Program-made: the position numbers and the translations under genes
Origin: Akkermansia muciniphila
GTDB taxonomy: Bacteria > Verrucomicrobiota > Verrucomicrobiia > Limisphaerales > UBA9464
Assembly: GCA_945873715.1 (NCBI GenBank)
Contig: CAMCFL010000229.1
Location: 1-5,856 of the forward strand
DNA: 5,856 nucleotides
Direction: 5' to 3'
Notes under the pieces: generated by a model
The model's input: only the letters and a program-made list of their open reading frames with translations
What the model was told of the DNA's origin: nothing
Database searches by the model: none
Part shown: positions 1 through 5,789 of the stretch, one piece after another
Position numbering within the stretch: position 1 is the first letter of the stretch
Layout: each line of letters opens with the position of its first letter

Positions 1-299
1 AAATTGACCGAGAAGGAGCCGTAGATGGCGGTGGTGTTGTCCACGGCCGGGTCGAAGCTGGTCGACAGCAGCCGATTCAGGTCCTCCCTGCCGGTGGCAG
101 TGGTTCCCTGATCGATGACGGCCTGGCCGCCGAGCACCGCCATCGGAACGGAGCCGCTGTGGTTGCGCCAGGCGTTGCCGGACAACGTCAACAGGCTGCC
201 ATCCGCGTACGAGAAATCCTCGGTGAGGAGGATGTCGGCCTGGGCCAGGGGGGCGGCGGCCGCAAGGGCTGCCAGCATTGCGATCGTGCGTTTCTTCAT
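1..299 (-). CDS. N-terminus of an exported protein of unknown function (cut by the window edge)
   Basis: The open frame starts at an ATG at 299 and runs off the left edge, giving 99 complete residues. It begins with a textbook Sec signal peptide: basic MKKR, a hydrophobic Ala/Leu stretch and a likely signal-peptidase site after PLAQA (about residue 21). The mature part opens with ILLTEDFSYADGSLLTLSG, followed by W and NHSG, then a glycine- and Asn/Asp/Thr-rich region that looks like beta strands. From memory, this DDF/EDF-SY-DG-L...W..HSG opening is common in secreted verrucomicrobial proteins with lectin-like, lamin-tail or PEP-CTERM parts, but the parts that would decide this lie outside the window. 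The start is supported by GGAG 5 nt upstream. It lies 137 bp downstream of the S41-like gene on the same strand, so it may have its own promoter. A coding and exported assignment is secure; the function is not known. Confidence 0.8.
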   Translation of the reverse strand, partial: MKKRTIAMLAALAAAAPLAQADILLTEDFSYADGSLLTLSGNAWRNHSGSVPMAVLGGQAVIDQGTTATGREDLNRLLSTSFDPAVDNTTAIYGSFSVN

Positions 300-302
300 G
301 CG

Positions 303-308
303 CTCTCC
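303..308 (-). promoter_or_regulatory. Ribosome binding site of the exported-protein gene
   Basis: On the minus strand GGAGAG sits just before the ATG at 299, with 5 nt between GGAG and the start. It is the clearest Shine-Dalgarno match in the window; most other genes here have weak or no match. Confidence 0.6.
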
Positions 309-407
309 AAAGTCTGAATGTTTCCGAACCTCACCATGCTCCCCAAGTCGTTGGCTTTGTCGAGAACGGGTTTCTCTCCATTGCTCCGGCTGGGGCGGAA
401 TGGATGG

Positions 408-427
408 ATCCCATTCATGGATGGGAT
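408..427. terminator. Small hairpin after the S41-like gene, possible terminator
   Basis: ATCCCAT (408-414) and ATGGGAT (421-427) form a perfect 7-bp inverted repeat around a 6-nt loop. It begins about 10 nt beyond the stop codon of the minus-strand S41-like gene. There is no T-tract on either strand, so intrinsic termination would be weak; it could instead protect the mRNA 3' end. The surrounding TGGATGG direct repeats may make the symmetry partly accidental. Nothing else is recognisable between 300 and 436. Confidence 0.3.
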
Positions 428-436
428 GGACGACTC

Positions 437-1504
437 CTATTTCCCTGCCGGACTGCCGGACGTCTGTGCCGGATGCAACACGGCCAGGCCCTTGATCAGG
501 TCCAGGGCGCGGCCCAGGACCGGATCCCGGACGATCTTCAAAGCAGGTTCGGCCGCGTTGGCCGGCGGAACGTTCGAGGAAGCCGATCCCTCCAGCGCGC
601 CGCGGCGTTGTCGGACCAACTCCGCTTCGGTGAGGCGTCTTCGGACGCTGACCGTTCCAACGACCTGATTGGTTCCAGTGGGGGAGCCAGGCCCGGCAGT
701 GATGCCGGTGAAAGGATCATCGAGGTAGGCCCGCTCGTGTTCCGGGCTCACCTTGACGGTGATGTCCGGTTGAAGTCCTTCCGGACCGAGGAAGCTGTCT
801 TCGCCGGCCCGGACGCGGGCGGTGGCGAGGCGGAGTCGGCGACCATCGGCGAGGGGGACTTCGCGGTACACGGCAGCTCTTCCAGCGGTGCGATTGCCGA
901 GCACCAGTCCGACATTGGCCGCCCGGAGAGCGGCGGCGAGGGCTTCGGCGGATCCCCGGGTCTCGCGGTTGACGAGGACCGTGACGGGGAGATCCCAGGC
1001 CGATTCCTTGGGGGTGGCGCGGACGGGACCGTCGCCCCAGTCGAGGAGGGGGACATCCCCGGAAACGAGCAGATTGGCGGTGTTGGCGGCCCCGACGTAG
1101 TCCGTCCCTCCGGCGAAGCGCAGGTCGAGGATCAGGCCGCGGGTGCCGGTGACGAGGTTGGTGTCGCGCAGGACGGCCGCGAGTTGCGGGGCCAGTCCGA
1201 GGCTGACCTGGCCTATCCGCAAGTACAGGCAGCCGGGTTCGAACACGCGCTTGTCCTTGATGGCGGCCTCGGTGCTTTCCTCGTTCAGCGATTCATCCGG
1301 GCCGAGGATCCGACCCTGAACCCGCTCCAGCAGGGCCTGGGAAGCGACGGCGTCCAGTTCCGCCTCGGGCAGGTCCTTGACGTTCTTGCGGAGGAGATCG
1401 CGCAACTCGGACAGCGGGGGGAGGCTGCCGTGCGGAGGGTTGACGGCCTGCATTCCCGCGGACGTTGCGAGGAACAGGGAGCAGGCAGCGATGCGACGAA
1501 ACAT
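437..1504 (-). CDS. Exported S41-peptidase-like protein, probably catalytically inactive
   Basis: The predicted 355-residue protein starts with a signal peptide (MFRRIAACSLFLATSAGMQA, residues 1-20). The core resembles the C-terminal-processing-peptidase fold (S41): GLILDLRFAGG at 123-133, the strand VTVLVN at 174-179, then TRGSAEALAAAL (182-193), VLGNRTAGRA (201-210) and the usual tail with PLADGRRLRLATARV and GPEGLQPDI (240-248). No PDZ domain is visible. Aligned without gaps to E. coli Prc or plant CtpA, the nucleophile position, three before the conserved Glu187, is Gly184 (Ser185 is next to it), and the catalytic Lys of the GKG motif is Arg209. The Gln that often follows is Tyr. Both catalytic residues therefore look replaced. 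The low-complexity C-terminus (about 265-355) is rich in Arg, Ala and Pro. An alternative ATG at 1561 overlaps htrA by 11 bp and adds 19 residues before the signal peptide; 1504 is preferred because it places the signal peptide at the N-terminus. It probably shares a transcript with htrA. Confidence 0.8.
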   Translation of the reverse strand: MFRRIAACSLFLATSAGMQAVNPPHGSLPPLSELRDLLRKNVKDLPEAELDAVASQALLERVQGRILGPDESLNEESTEAAIKDKRVFEPGCLYLRIGQVSLGLAPQLAAVLRDTNLVTGTRGLILDLRFAGGTDYVGAANTANLLVSGDVPLLDWGDGPVRATPKESAWDLPVTVLVNRETRGSAEALAAALRAANVGLVLGNRTAGRAAVYREVPLADGRRLRLATARVRAGEDSFLGPEGLQPDITVKVSPEHERAYLDDPFTGITAGPGSPTGTNQVVGTVSVRRRLTEAELVRQRRGALEGSASSNVPPANAAEPALKIVRDPVLGRALDLIKGLAVLHPAQTSGSPAGK

Positions 1505-1550
1505 GCGGGTGGATGGATGGCTTGGAAACCCGCCGGGCGCAATGGCGCGT

Positions 1551-3089
1551 CTACTTGCCATCTTTTTCCCGGGTCTTCTCGGTCAGGACGACGGCCGACA
1601 GTTTCTCGCCCGAACGCTGGTAGCGCAGGGTGAACTTCTTCTTGTCCACGGCGGCGCGTAGAGCCTCGGAGAACTGGCTGACCGTCTTCACCGACTTCTT
1701 GTCCACCTCGTAGATCAGGTCGCCCACCCGGAATCCGTACTCCGCCAGCGGCCCGGCCTCGTCCACCCCGGTGATCACCACTCCGGCGGTGGAGCCGAGT
1801 TTGAAACGGGTGGAGAGATCGTCATCGGTCGTCTGGACCGTCAACCCCAGGGCTGCGTCCCCGGGCGTTGCCAGCGGAGTGGGAGCCGCGGGAGCGGGCT
1901 CCTCCAGGGTAGGACCTCCCGGCGGCCGGCTCATGGCGATGCGCTGCTCGAGGTCCGGCATGGGAGCAGGACGGACCGTGATCTGGATGGCCTTCCCTCC
2001 GCGATGGATGTCCAGGGCGACGTCCGAGCCCGGGCGTTTGCGGGTGATCTCGCGTCGGAGTTGATTGACCGTGCCGACCGATCGTCCGTCCACGGCGGTG
2101 ATGACATCGAAGTCCTTGAGGTCGGCCTTTTCGGCGGGGCCGCCCTCGGAAATGCCAGTGATGACCACGCCGTTGGTCAGGGAGGCGAATCGCGCTCGGA
2201 GTCGTTCGTCCTCGCGCAAGCCCTTGATCCCGACCCCCAGCCAGGAACGCTGGAACTTGCCCGAGTCCACCAGTTGGTTGGCGACCTCCCGGGCCAGGTT
2301 GGCGGGGATCGCGAAGCAGATGCCCGTGCCGACGCCGCGGATCATCGAGTTCACTCCGATGACCTCGCCCTCGAGATTCATGAGCGGGCCACCGCTGTTG
2401 CCGGGATTGATGTTGGCGTCGGTCTGGAGGAAGTCCTCGTCCATCATGTTCTGACTGAGGCCGGCGCGGCCCTTGGCGCTGATGTGGCCGAAGGTGACGG
2501 AGTACTCGAGTTCGTACGGAGCCCCGATGGCGATGGCGAATTCACCCACCCGGACCCGATCGGAGTTGCCAAACTTGGCGGCCTGGAGCCCGGAGACCTT
2601 GTCCTTGATCCGGAGGATGGCGATGTCGGAGTCGGGATCGGTCCCGCGAACCTCGGCGTCGAACTCGCGGCCGTCGTGGAGTTTGATCCGGATGCGTTCA
2701 GCATCCTCGACCACGTGGGCGTTGGTCAGGATGTAGCCGTCCTCACGATAGACGATGCCCGAACCTTCCCCGTTGAACTGGGGACCTTCCCGGTCCCGAC
2801 GACGGCGCTGGCGCTGGAGGAATTCCTCGTACTGCTTGCGCAGTTCCTCGGGCATCTGCTGCAGGAAGGGATGATCCTCCTTGACGTCGCCCGAGCCGAT
2901 CTTCTGGGCCACCTGAACCACCACCACCGTCGGAGTGCATCGCTCGGCGACCCCGACGAAGGCCTCATTCATCTGCCGGACCACATCGAGGGCGGCCGGT
3001 GCCGCGCCGAAGACCGAGGGCGCGCCACCAAGGGCGCCTGCGACGGCGACGGCGAGTGCGAAGGCCTGGAAACGGGGAAGCGCACGCAT
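1551..3089 (-). CDS. htrA: HtrA/Do-family periplasmic serine protease with two PDZ domains
   Basis: This is a trypsin-like envelope protease that degrades or chaperones misfolded exported proteins. From the ATG at 3089 it is 512 residues, normal for DegP/DegQ-type proteins. The order is: signal peptide (1 to about 29, ending SVFGA), a charged LA-loop-like segment with an arginine run (92-102), the protease domain with His125 in TNAHVV, Asp155 in DSDIAIL and Ser232 in GNSGGPL, then PDZ1 (about 283-374, starting WLGVGI), a Pro/Ala-rich linker (388-410) and PDZ2 (about 413-504). The triad is intact and the VTFGHISAKGR and FAIPANLA segments match the family. The start is ambiguous: a TTG at 3122, in frame and 11 codons upstream, has GGAAGGG 9 nt before it, whereas the ATG has no obvious Shine-Dalgarno but gives a more compact signal peptide. 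The leader contains the palindromic heptad array at 3141-3204. The S41-like gene begins 46 bp after the stop. Family assignment is very secure; assignment to DegP versus DegQ is not possible here. Confidence 0.95.
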   Translation of the reverse strand: MRALPRFQAFALAVAVAGALGGAPSVFGAAPAALDVVRQMNEAFVGVAERCTPTVVVVQVAQKIGSGDVKEDHPFLQQMPEELRKQYEEFLQRQRRRRDREGPQFNGEGSGIVYREDGYILTNAHVVEDAERIRIKLHDGREFDAEVRGTDPDSDIAILRIKDKVSGLQAAKFGNSDRVRVGEFAIAIGAPYELEYSVTFGHISAKGRAGLSQNMMDEDFLQTDANINPGNSGGPLMNLEGEVIGVNSMIRGVGTGICFAIPANLAREVANQLVDSGKFQRSWLGVGIKGLREDERLRARFASLTNGVVITGISEGGPAEKADLKDFDVITAVDGRSVGTVNQLRREITRKRPGSDVALDIHRGGKAIQITVRPAPMPDLEQRIAMSRPPGGPTLEEPAPAAPTPLATPGDAALGLTVQTTDDDLSTRFKLGSTAGVVITGVDEAGPLAEYGFRVGDLIYEVDKKSVKTVSQFSEALRAAVDKKKFTLRYQRSGEKLSAVVLTEKTREKDGK

Positions 3090-3131
3090 GCCGGACGCTA
3101 CGCCGGCGATCCGCGGATGCAACCAAGAGAA

Positions 3132-3138
3132 CCCTTCC
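3132..3138 (-). promoter_or_regulatory. Shine-Dalgarno-like site favouring a TTG start for htrA
   Basis: Reading the minus strand, GGAAGGG is followed by 9 nt and then TTG at 3122, in frame with htrA. Use of this start would add 11 residues (HPRIAGVASG after Met) in front of the signal peptide. It also lies just 2 nt from the end of the inverted repeat at 3141-3204, so folding of the leader could affect access to it. The match may be chance. Confidence 0.35.
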
Positions 3139-3140
3139 GA

Positions 3141-3204
3141 AGTTCCCAGATGCCAGAACCCAGACCCCAGACATCTGGCGACTGGCGACTGGGGACTGGG
3201 AACT
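3141..3204. repeat. Palindromic array of 7-nt repeats in the divergent spacer
   Basis: The left half is four head-to-tail heptads of form CCAGANN (3146-3152, 3153-3159, 3160-3166, 3167-3173). The right half is TCTGG (3174-3178) followed by three heptads NNACTGG (3179-3185, 3186-3192, 3193-3199). The halves are mirror images in sense, centred on CCAGACATCTGG (3167-3178). The ends form a perfect 9-bp inverted repeat, AGTTCCCAG (3141-3149) and CTGGGAACT (3196-3204). A second, competing stem pairs CCCAGACCCC (3159-3168) with GGGGACTGGG (3191-3200) with one mismatch; both stems use 3196-3200, so they exclude each other. It is transcribed in the htrA leader if the htrA promoter lies between it and the zinc-ribbon gene. 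It may be a dispersed repeat like the heptanucleotide STRR repeats of cyanobacteria, or a regulatory structure. No convincing -35/-10 pair was found in the spacer. Confidence 0.7.
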
Positions 3205-3269
3205 CTGCCCCTTGAAAGCCCAATCTTCGAACTTCAACCGGCGACCGTCGCGGAGTACCGTCCCCGCAC

Positions 3270-3998
3270 ATGCTCCCGATCATCGAAGCGCTGCTGGTAC
3301 TTCAGGACCGTGATCGCCGCCTGATCCGGCTCCGGGCCGAGTTGGAGGCCGTGGCTCCCCAGCGGCAGTTGCTGCAGATGAAGGCGCTGAAGACGCAGGC
3401 TGCCTTCGACGACGTGAAGAAGCGGTCCACCCACCTGGAGAGCGAGCGCAAGGCACTGGAGATGGAAGTGGCCACGCTGCAACAGCGCATCAACAAACTC
3501 CGCACCGAGCAGTTGGGCACGCGCAGCAACGATCAATACAAGGCGTTCCAGCATCAGATCGAGACCACCCAGGCCGAGATCGGCAAACTCGACGATCGCC
3601 AGATCGAGTTCATGGAACAGGCCGAGGTCGTGGGACGCGACGTGCAGGAAGCCGCCCGGATCGCCGCCGCCCAGAAGGCCGAGACCGACCGGCAACTGGG
3701 CGAGGTCGCCTCCCGCGAAGCGAACATCCGCAAGGAATTCGAGTCTGTTTCTGCCGAACGCACCGCCCTCGGGGCGAAGATCGATCCGATCGCACTCACC
3801 CGTTACGAACGCATCCTCAAGACCAAGGGGGACAATGCGCTGGTGGGCGTCGATCGATTGGTATGCGGCGGGTGTCACGTGAAGTTGCCCATGCAGGTGT
3901 GCCTCCATGCCAAGGCCCAACTCGACCTCGTGTCCTGTCCGAACTGCGGCCGCCTGCTCTACTTCACCTCGGACATGAGCGTCGCCAACCAGCCGTAA
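3270..3998 (+). CDS. Coiled-coil protein with C-terminal C4 zinc ribbon (CT398/HP0958-like)
   Basis: The 242-residue protein is soluble with no signal peptide. Residues 1 to about 170 are a nearly continuous, highly charged coiled coil containing the family-typical turn NDQYKAFQHQIE (87-98). Near the C-terminus lies a zinc ribbon with CGGC (Cys199, Cys202) and CPNCGRLLYF (Cys223, Cys226), separated by the expected spacer with KLPMQV. This layout and length match the zf-RING_7/DUF164 family. Known members such as H. pylori HP0958 (FlgZ) and chlamydial CT398 bind partners in sigma-54, flagellar or type III secretion contexts, but most are uncharacterised and nothing around this gene points to flagella. 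An extra Cys211 and His203/His213 lie inside the ribbon spacer. The start is the first ATG; GGAG at 3252-3255 is 14 nt away, too far to be a good ribosome site. The gene is alone on its strand, divergent from htrA. Confidence 0.88.
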   Translation: MLPIIEALLVLQDRDRRLIRLRAELEAVAPQRQLLQMKALKTQAAFDDVKKRSTHLESERKALEMEVATLQQRINKLRTEQLGTRSNDQYKAFQHQIETTQAEIGKLDDRQIEFMEQAEVVGRDVQEAARIAAAQKAETDRQLGEVASREANIRKEFESVSAERTALGAKIDPIALTRYERILKTKGDNALVGVDRLVCGGCHVKLPMQVCLHAKAQLDLVSCPNCGRLLYFTSDMSVANQP

Positions 3999-4049
3999 CC
4001 CCGGTGGTCAGTTGCCAGCCTGCCTCCTGAGTGGGTGTGACGAAGGGAG

Positions 4050-4069
4050 GCCCGCTTCCCTCAGCGGGC
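4050..4069. terminator. Hairpin between convergent genes, likely terminator of the zinc-ribbon gene
   Basis: GCCCGCT (4050-4056) and AGCGGGC (4063-4069) form a perfect 7-bp GC-rich stem with a 6-nt loop, about 50 nt after the zinc-ribbon stop. On the plus strand it is followed by ATTTCC, only a weak T-tract. A competing pairing AGGGA/TCCCT (4044-4048 with 4057-4061) exists. Confidence 0.45.
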
Positions 4070-4080
4070 ATTTCCTGATC

Positions 4081-4100
4081 GCCGCCTGAGGACAGGCGGC
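4081..4100. terminator. Strong 8-bp hairpin between convergent genes
   Basis: GCCGCCTG (4081-4088) and CAGGCGGC (4093-4100) are perfectly complementary around an AGGA tetraloop. The position, 52 bp beyond the stop of the minus-strand transferase-like gene, fits a bidirectional terminator together with the hairpin at 4050-4069. There is no T-tract on either side, so it may instead be a copy of a dispersed REP-like palindrome; that cannot be decided from one window. Confidence 0.45.
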
Positions 4101-4151
4101 CTACTGGCTTCCCGCACTCAGAATGCATCCCTGCCGGTCCCCCCGCTCCGT

Positions 4152-4937
4152 TCATCCCACCCGGAACCGGGAAACCCGCGCCAACTCAGCCGGTGGCCCC
4201 GGTTGCAGGGCGAGGAACTCGGGCGTGTCCAGTCGGTGACGTCCTGGCAGATCGGTTTCCAGCAGGTGCCGCAACTCCTTCCGTTGGCGTGACCATCTGA
4301 ATCCATTGAAGAACTCGATCGGCTCGAACTGGAGCTTGTATCGAGCCTTCGGCGTCACGCAGGTGCCCAGATAAAGATGTTCGAAACCCTCGCGCACGAG
4401 GGCCTCCGCTGCCCGGGTCATCATCAGCATCCCGAGGTTGCGCGTTGGGTCGGAGAGTTCGAAGAACGCGTAGTAATAGTAGGCGACCCGCGGCGCTTCG
4501 AGGTACATCAGGACCGTCCCCAGTTCACGTCCTTCGGCGTCGGTGAAATACAGGAAATGGCTGATGACCGGACCTGCCAGCAGCCGGTTCAACCGCTCCC
4601 GATGCATGATCCCGGGTCCGAACCGTTCTTCGGCGTAAGTCAGCCAGCGCTCCCGACGTTCAGGGGTGTCGGGAAAATCCCCTTTGGCGATCAGTTCCAT
4701 CCGCACGCCTTCGCCCTTGCGCAGGATCCGACGGTTTTCGGAGCTGGGTTTCCATTCCCGCAGGGGCACGCGCAGGTTTCTGACGAGATGGAACCGCTCC
4801 ATTTCCGGGTTGCCGGGAAGGAAGCCGGCTTCAAAAGCGTCCGCAGCGACTTCGCCAGGTTCGAGGAATGCCCACACCACGTACGGATACAGGTAGTGGG
4901 CGTAATCGGGAGTCGTCTCGGAGAACAACAGCTTCAC
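4152..4937 (-). CDS. GNAT-fold protein resembling arginyl/leucyl-tRNA-protein transferase (ATE/Bpt-like)
   Basis: From a GTG at 4937 the protein has 261 residues, close to bacterial Bpt enzymes, which move an amino acid from tRNA to the N-terminus of proteins and so create N-degrons. Matching elements in order are a DYAHYLYPYVVW segment (11-22) where Bpt has its Cys-Pro-Tyr motif, GFLPG (38-42), RNLRVPLREWKPSSENRRILRK (53-74, in two readable halves RVPLREW and PSSENRRILRK), HFLYF with GRELGTVLMYLE (127-147), the Tyr-rich YYYYAFFELSDPTRNLGM (153-170), and LYLGTCVTPKARYK with F-E-P-I-E (188-208), the last resembling the Bpt YLGYWI...YKARFRPLE signature. The N-terminal cysteines typical of ATE1/Bpt are absent; Cys193 is the only cysteine. 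An in-frame TTG at 5075 with a GGGGGGA stretch upstream would add 46 residues that look non-conserved and low in complexity, so GTG was chosen, at moderate certainty. It follows the LON-domain gene, probably in one operon. It may instead be a GNAT acyltransferase with another substrate. Confidence 0.7.
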   Translation of the reverse strand: MKLLFSETTPDYAHYLYPYVVWAFLEPGEVAADAFEAGFLPGNPEMERFHLVRNLRVPLREWKPSSENRRILRKGEGVRMELIAKGDFPDTPERRERWLTYAEERFGPGIMHRERLNRLLAGPVISHFLYFTDAEGRELGTVLMYLEAPRVAYYYYAFFELSDPTRNLGMLMMTRAAEALVREGFEHLYLGTCVTPKARYKLQFEPIEFFNGFRWSRQRKELRHLLETDLPGRHRLDTPEFLALQPGPPAELARVSRFRVG

Positions 4938-5111
4938 CGGGGACCAGAGTGCGACGGACGGAGCCAGATGACGATTTCTGAATGGAACCACCGCGGACTT
5001 GAGGGACGAGGGGGTGACGGCGGCCAGTCGGTGGTGGTCCAGGACGTGATTTTGCCCCGACGCATGGACCGGCAAGCTGCCGATCCCCCCGTTCGACGGG
5101 GCCGATCTGGC

Positions 5112-5789
5112 TCAAGTGCCCGACGAACCGTCGCTGGACGGTTCGGTGACGTCGGCCTGGAGGAAATGGATCAGGTGCCGGAGGCGCTCGGCGACATCCG
5201 CCGCCTGCAGGATGACCTGTCGCGCCAGCGGATGCCCGATCATGAGCAGCGTCACCAGATCCACCATGTGGCCCGCATCGGGGATCCGCTCCAGGGCACT
5301 CATCGCCGAGCGGATGGGGTTGTCCGGGTTGCCACCGCTCTGGACCAGGCGTTGGAGGAGATCCGAGGCGAGATCCTCGGACCGACGCAGCCGGTTTTCC
5401 ACCAGGTCGAGGACGCGCACCCGGAGCGCGTCGATGGTGACGGTGTCCACGTCCCCGATGTCGAGGACGTGGAGTTGCTGGACGCGATAGGGCTTGTATC
5501 GGACCACCCGGCCAAGGCGGACCCGTGCAATGCCCTGCAGGACCAGATTGGAGGTGCCATTGGCATTCTTCACGGCGGCGCGGACGATGCCCACCCCTGC
5601 CACGGGGAGCGGGGTTTCCCTCGGATCATTGGGCTTCTGCATGGCCACACAGAACATCCGGTGGGTGTCGAGCGCCTGCTCCAGCATGGTCCGGTACCGG
5701 GGCTCGAAGATGAAAAGGGGGAGCATCGCCTGGGGGAACAGGACGGCATTGCTGAGGATCATGACTCCGGCGGAGTCGGGCACGAGCAT
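5112..5789 (-). CDS. Free-standing LON substrate-binding-domain protein
   Basis: The 225-residue cytoplasmic protein consists of little more than the Lon N-terminal substrate-recognition domain (PF02190 type). The diagnostic opening is VMILSNAVLFPQAMLPLFIFEPRYRTML (in parts: NAVLFP at 14-19, LPLFIFEPRYR at 23-33), followed by a beta-rich half with VAGVGIVRAAV (63-73), NLVLQGIARVRLG (81-93) and YKPYRVQQL (98-106), then an alpha-helical bundle (about 115-212) and a short Ser/Asp/Gly-rich tail. There is no AAA+ or protease domain; the stop follows directly, so it is complete. Stand-alone LON-domain proteins are widespread and mostly uncharacterised; substrate or ligand binding is the usual guess. 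The ATG at 5789 keeps the first beta strand intact, unlike the internal Met10, but lacks a Shine-Dalgarno. It appears to be the first gene of a two-gene unit with the transferase-like gene. The remaining 67 bp to the window edge show no recognisable feature. Confidence 0.9.
   Translation of the reverse strand: MLVPDSAGVMILSNAVLFPQAMLPLFIFEPRYRTMLEQALDTHRMFCVAMQKPNDPRETPLPVAGVGIVRAAVKNANGTSNLVLQGIARVRLGRVVRYKPYRVQQLHVLDIGDVDTVTIDALRVRVLDLVENRLRRSEDLASDLLQRLVQSGGNPDNPIRSAMSALERIPDAGHMVDLVTLLMIGHPLARQVILQAADVAERLRHLIHFLQADVTEPSSDGSSGT

Noticed and set aside
1481..1504. IAAC near the N-terminus of the S41-like protein as a lipobox
   Set aside because: The cysteine is residue 8, before the hydrophobic core rather than after it, so lipoprotein processing is not plausible.
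278..1633. Long plus-strand open frame (451 codons) opposite the S41-like gene
   Set aside because: It is a GC-rich antisense shadow: low-complexity Gly/Glu/Asp/Arg composition, no recognisable domain, and it lies over clear minus-strand protease-family genes.
3146..3199. CRISPR-like repeat array
   Set aside because: The repeat unit is 7 nt with no spacers and shows inverted halves; it does not have the geometry of a CRISPR array.
2004..3215. Long plus-strand open frame (403 codons) opposite htrA
   Set aside because: Its composition is dominated by Asp, Gly, Val and Glu as expected from the reverse strand of a GC-rich gene, and the HtrA triad and PDZ domains are unmistakable on the other strand.
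3211..3216. CTTGAA resembling a sigma-32 -35 element upstream of the zinc-ribbon gene
   Set aside because: No CCCCAT-like -10 element follows at suitable spacing, and it points away from htrA, the gene expected to be heat-regulated.
3234..3920. Minus-strand open frame (228 codons) opposite the zinc-ribbon gene
   Set aside because: Leu/Gly/His-rich shadow with no motif; the plus-strand frame has the coiled coil and zinc ribbon.
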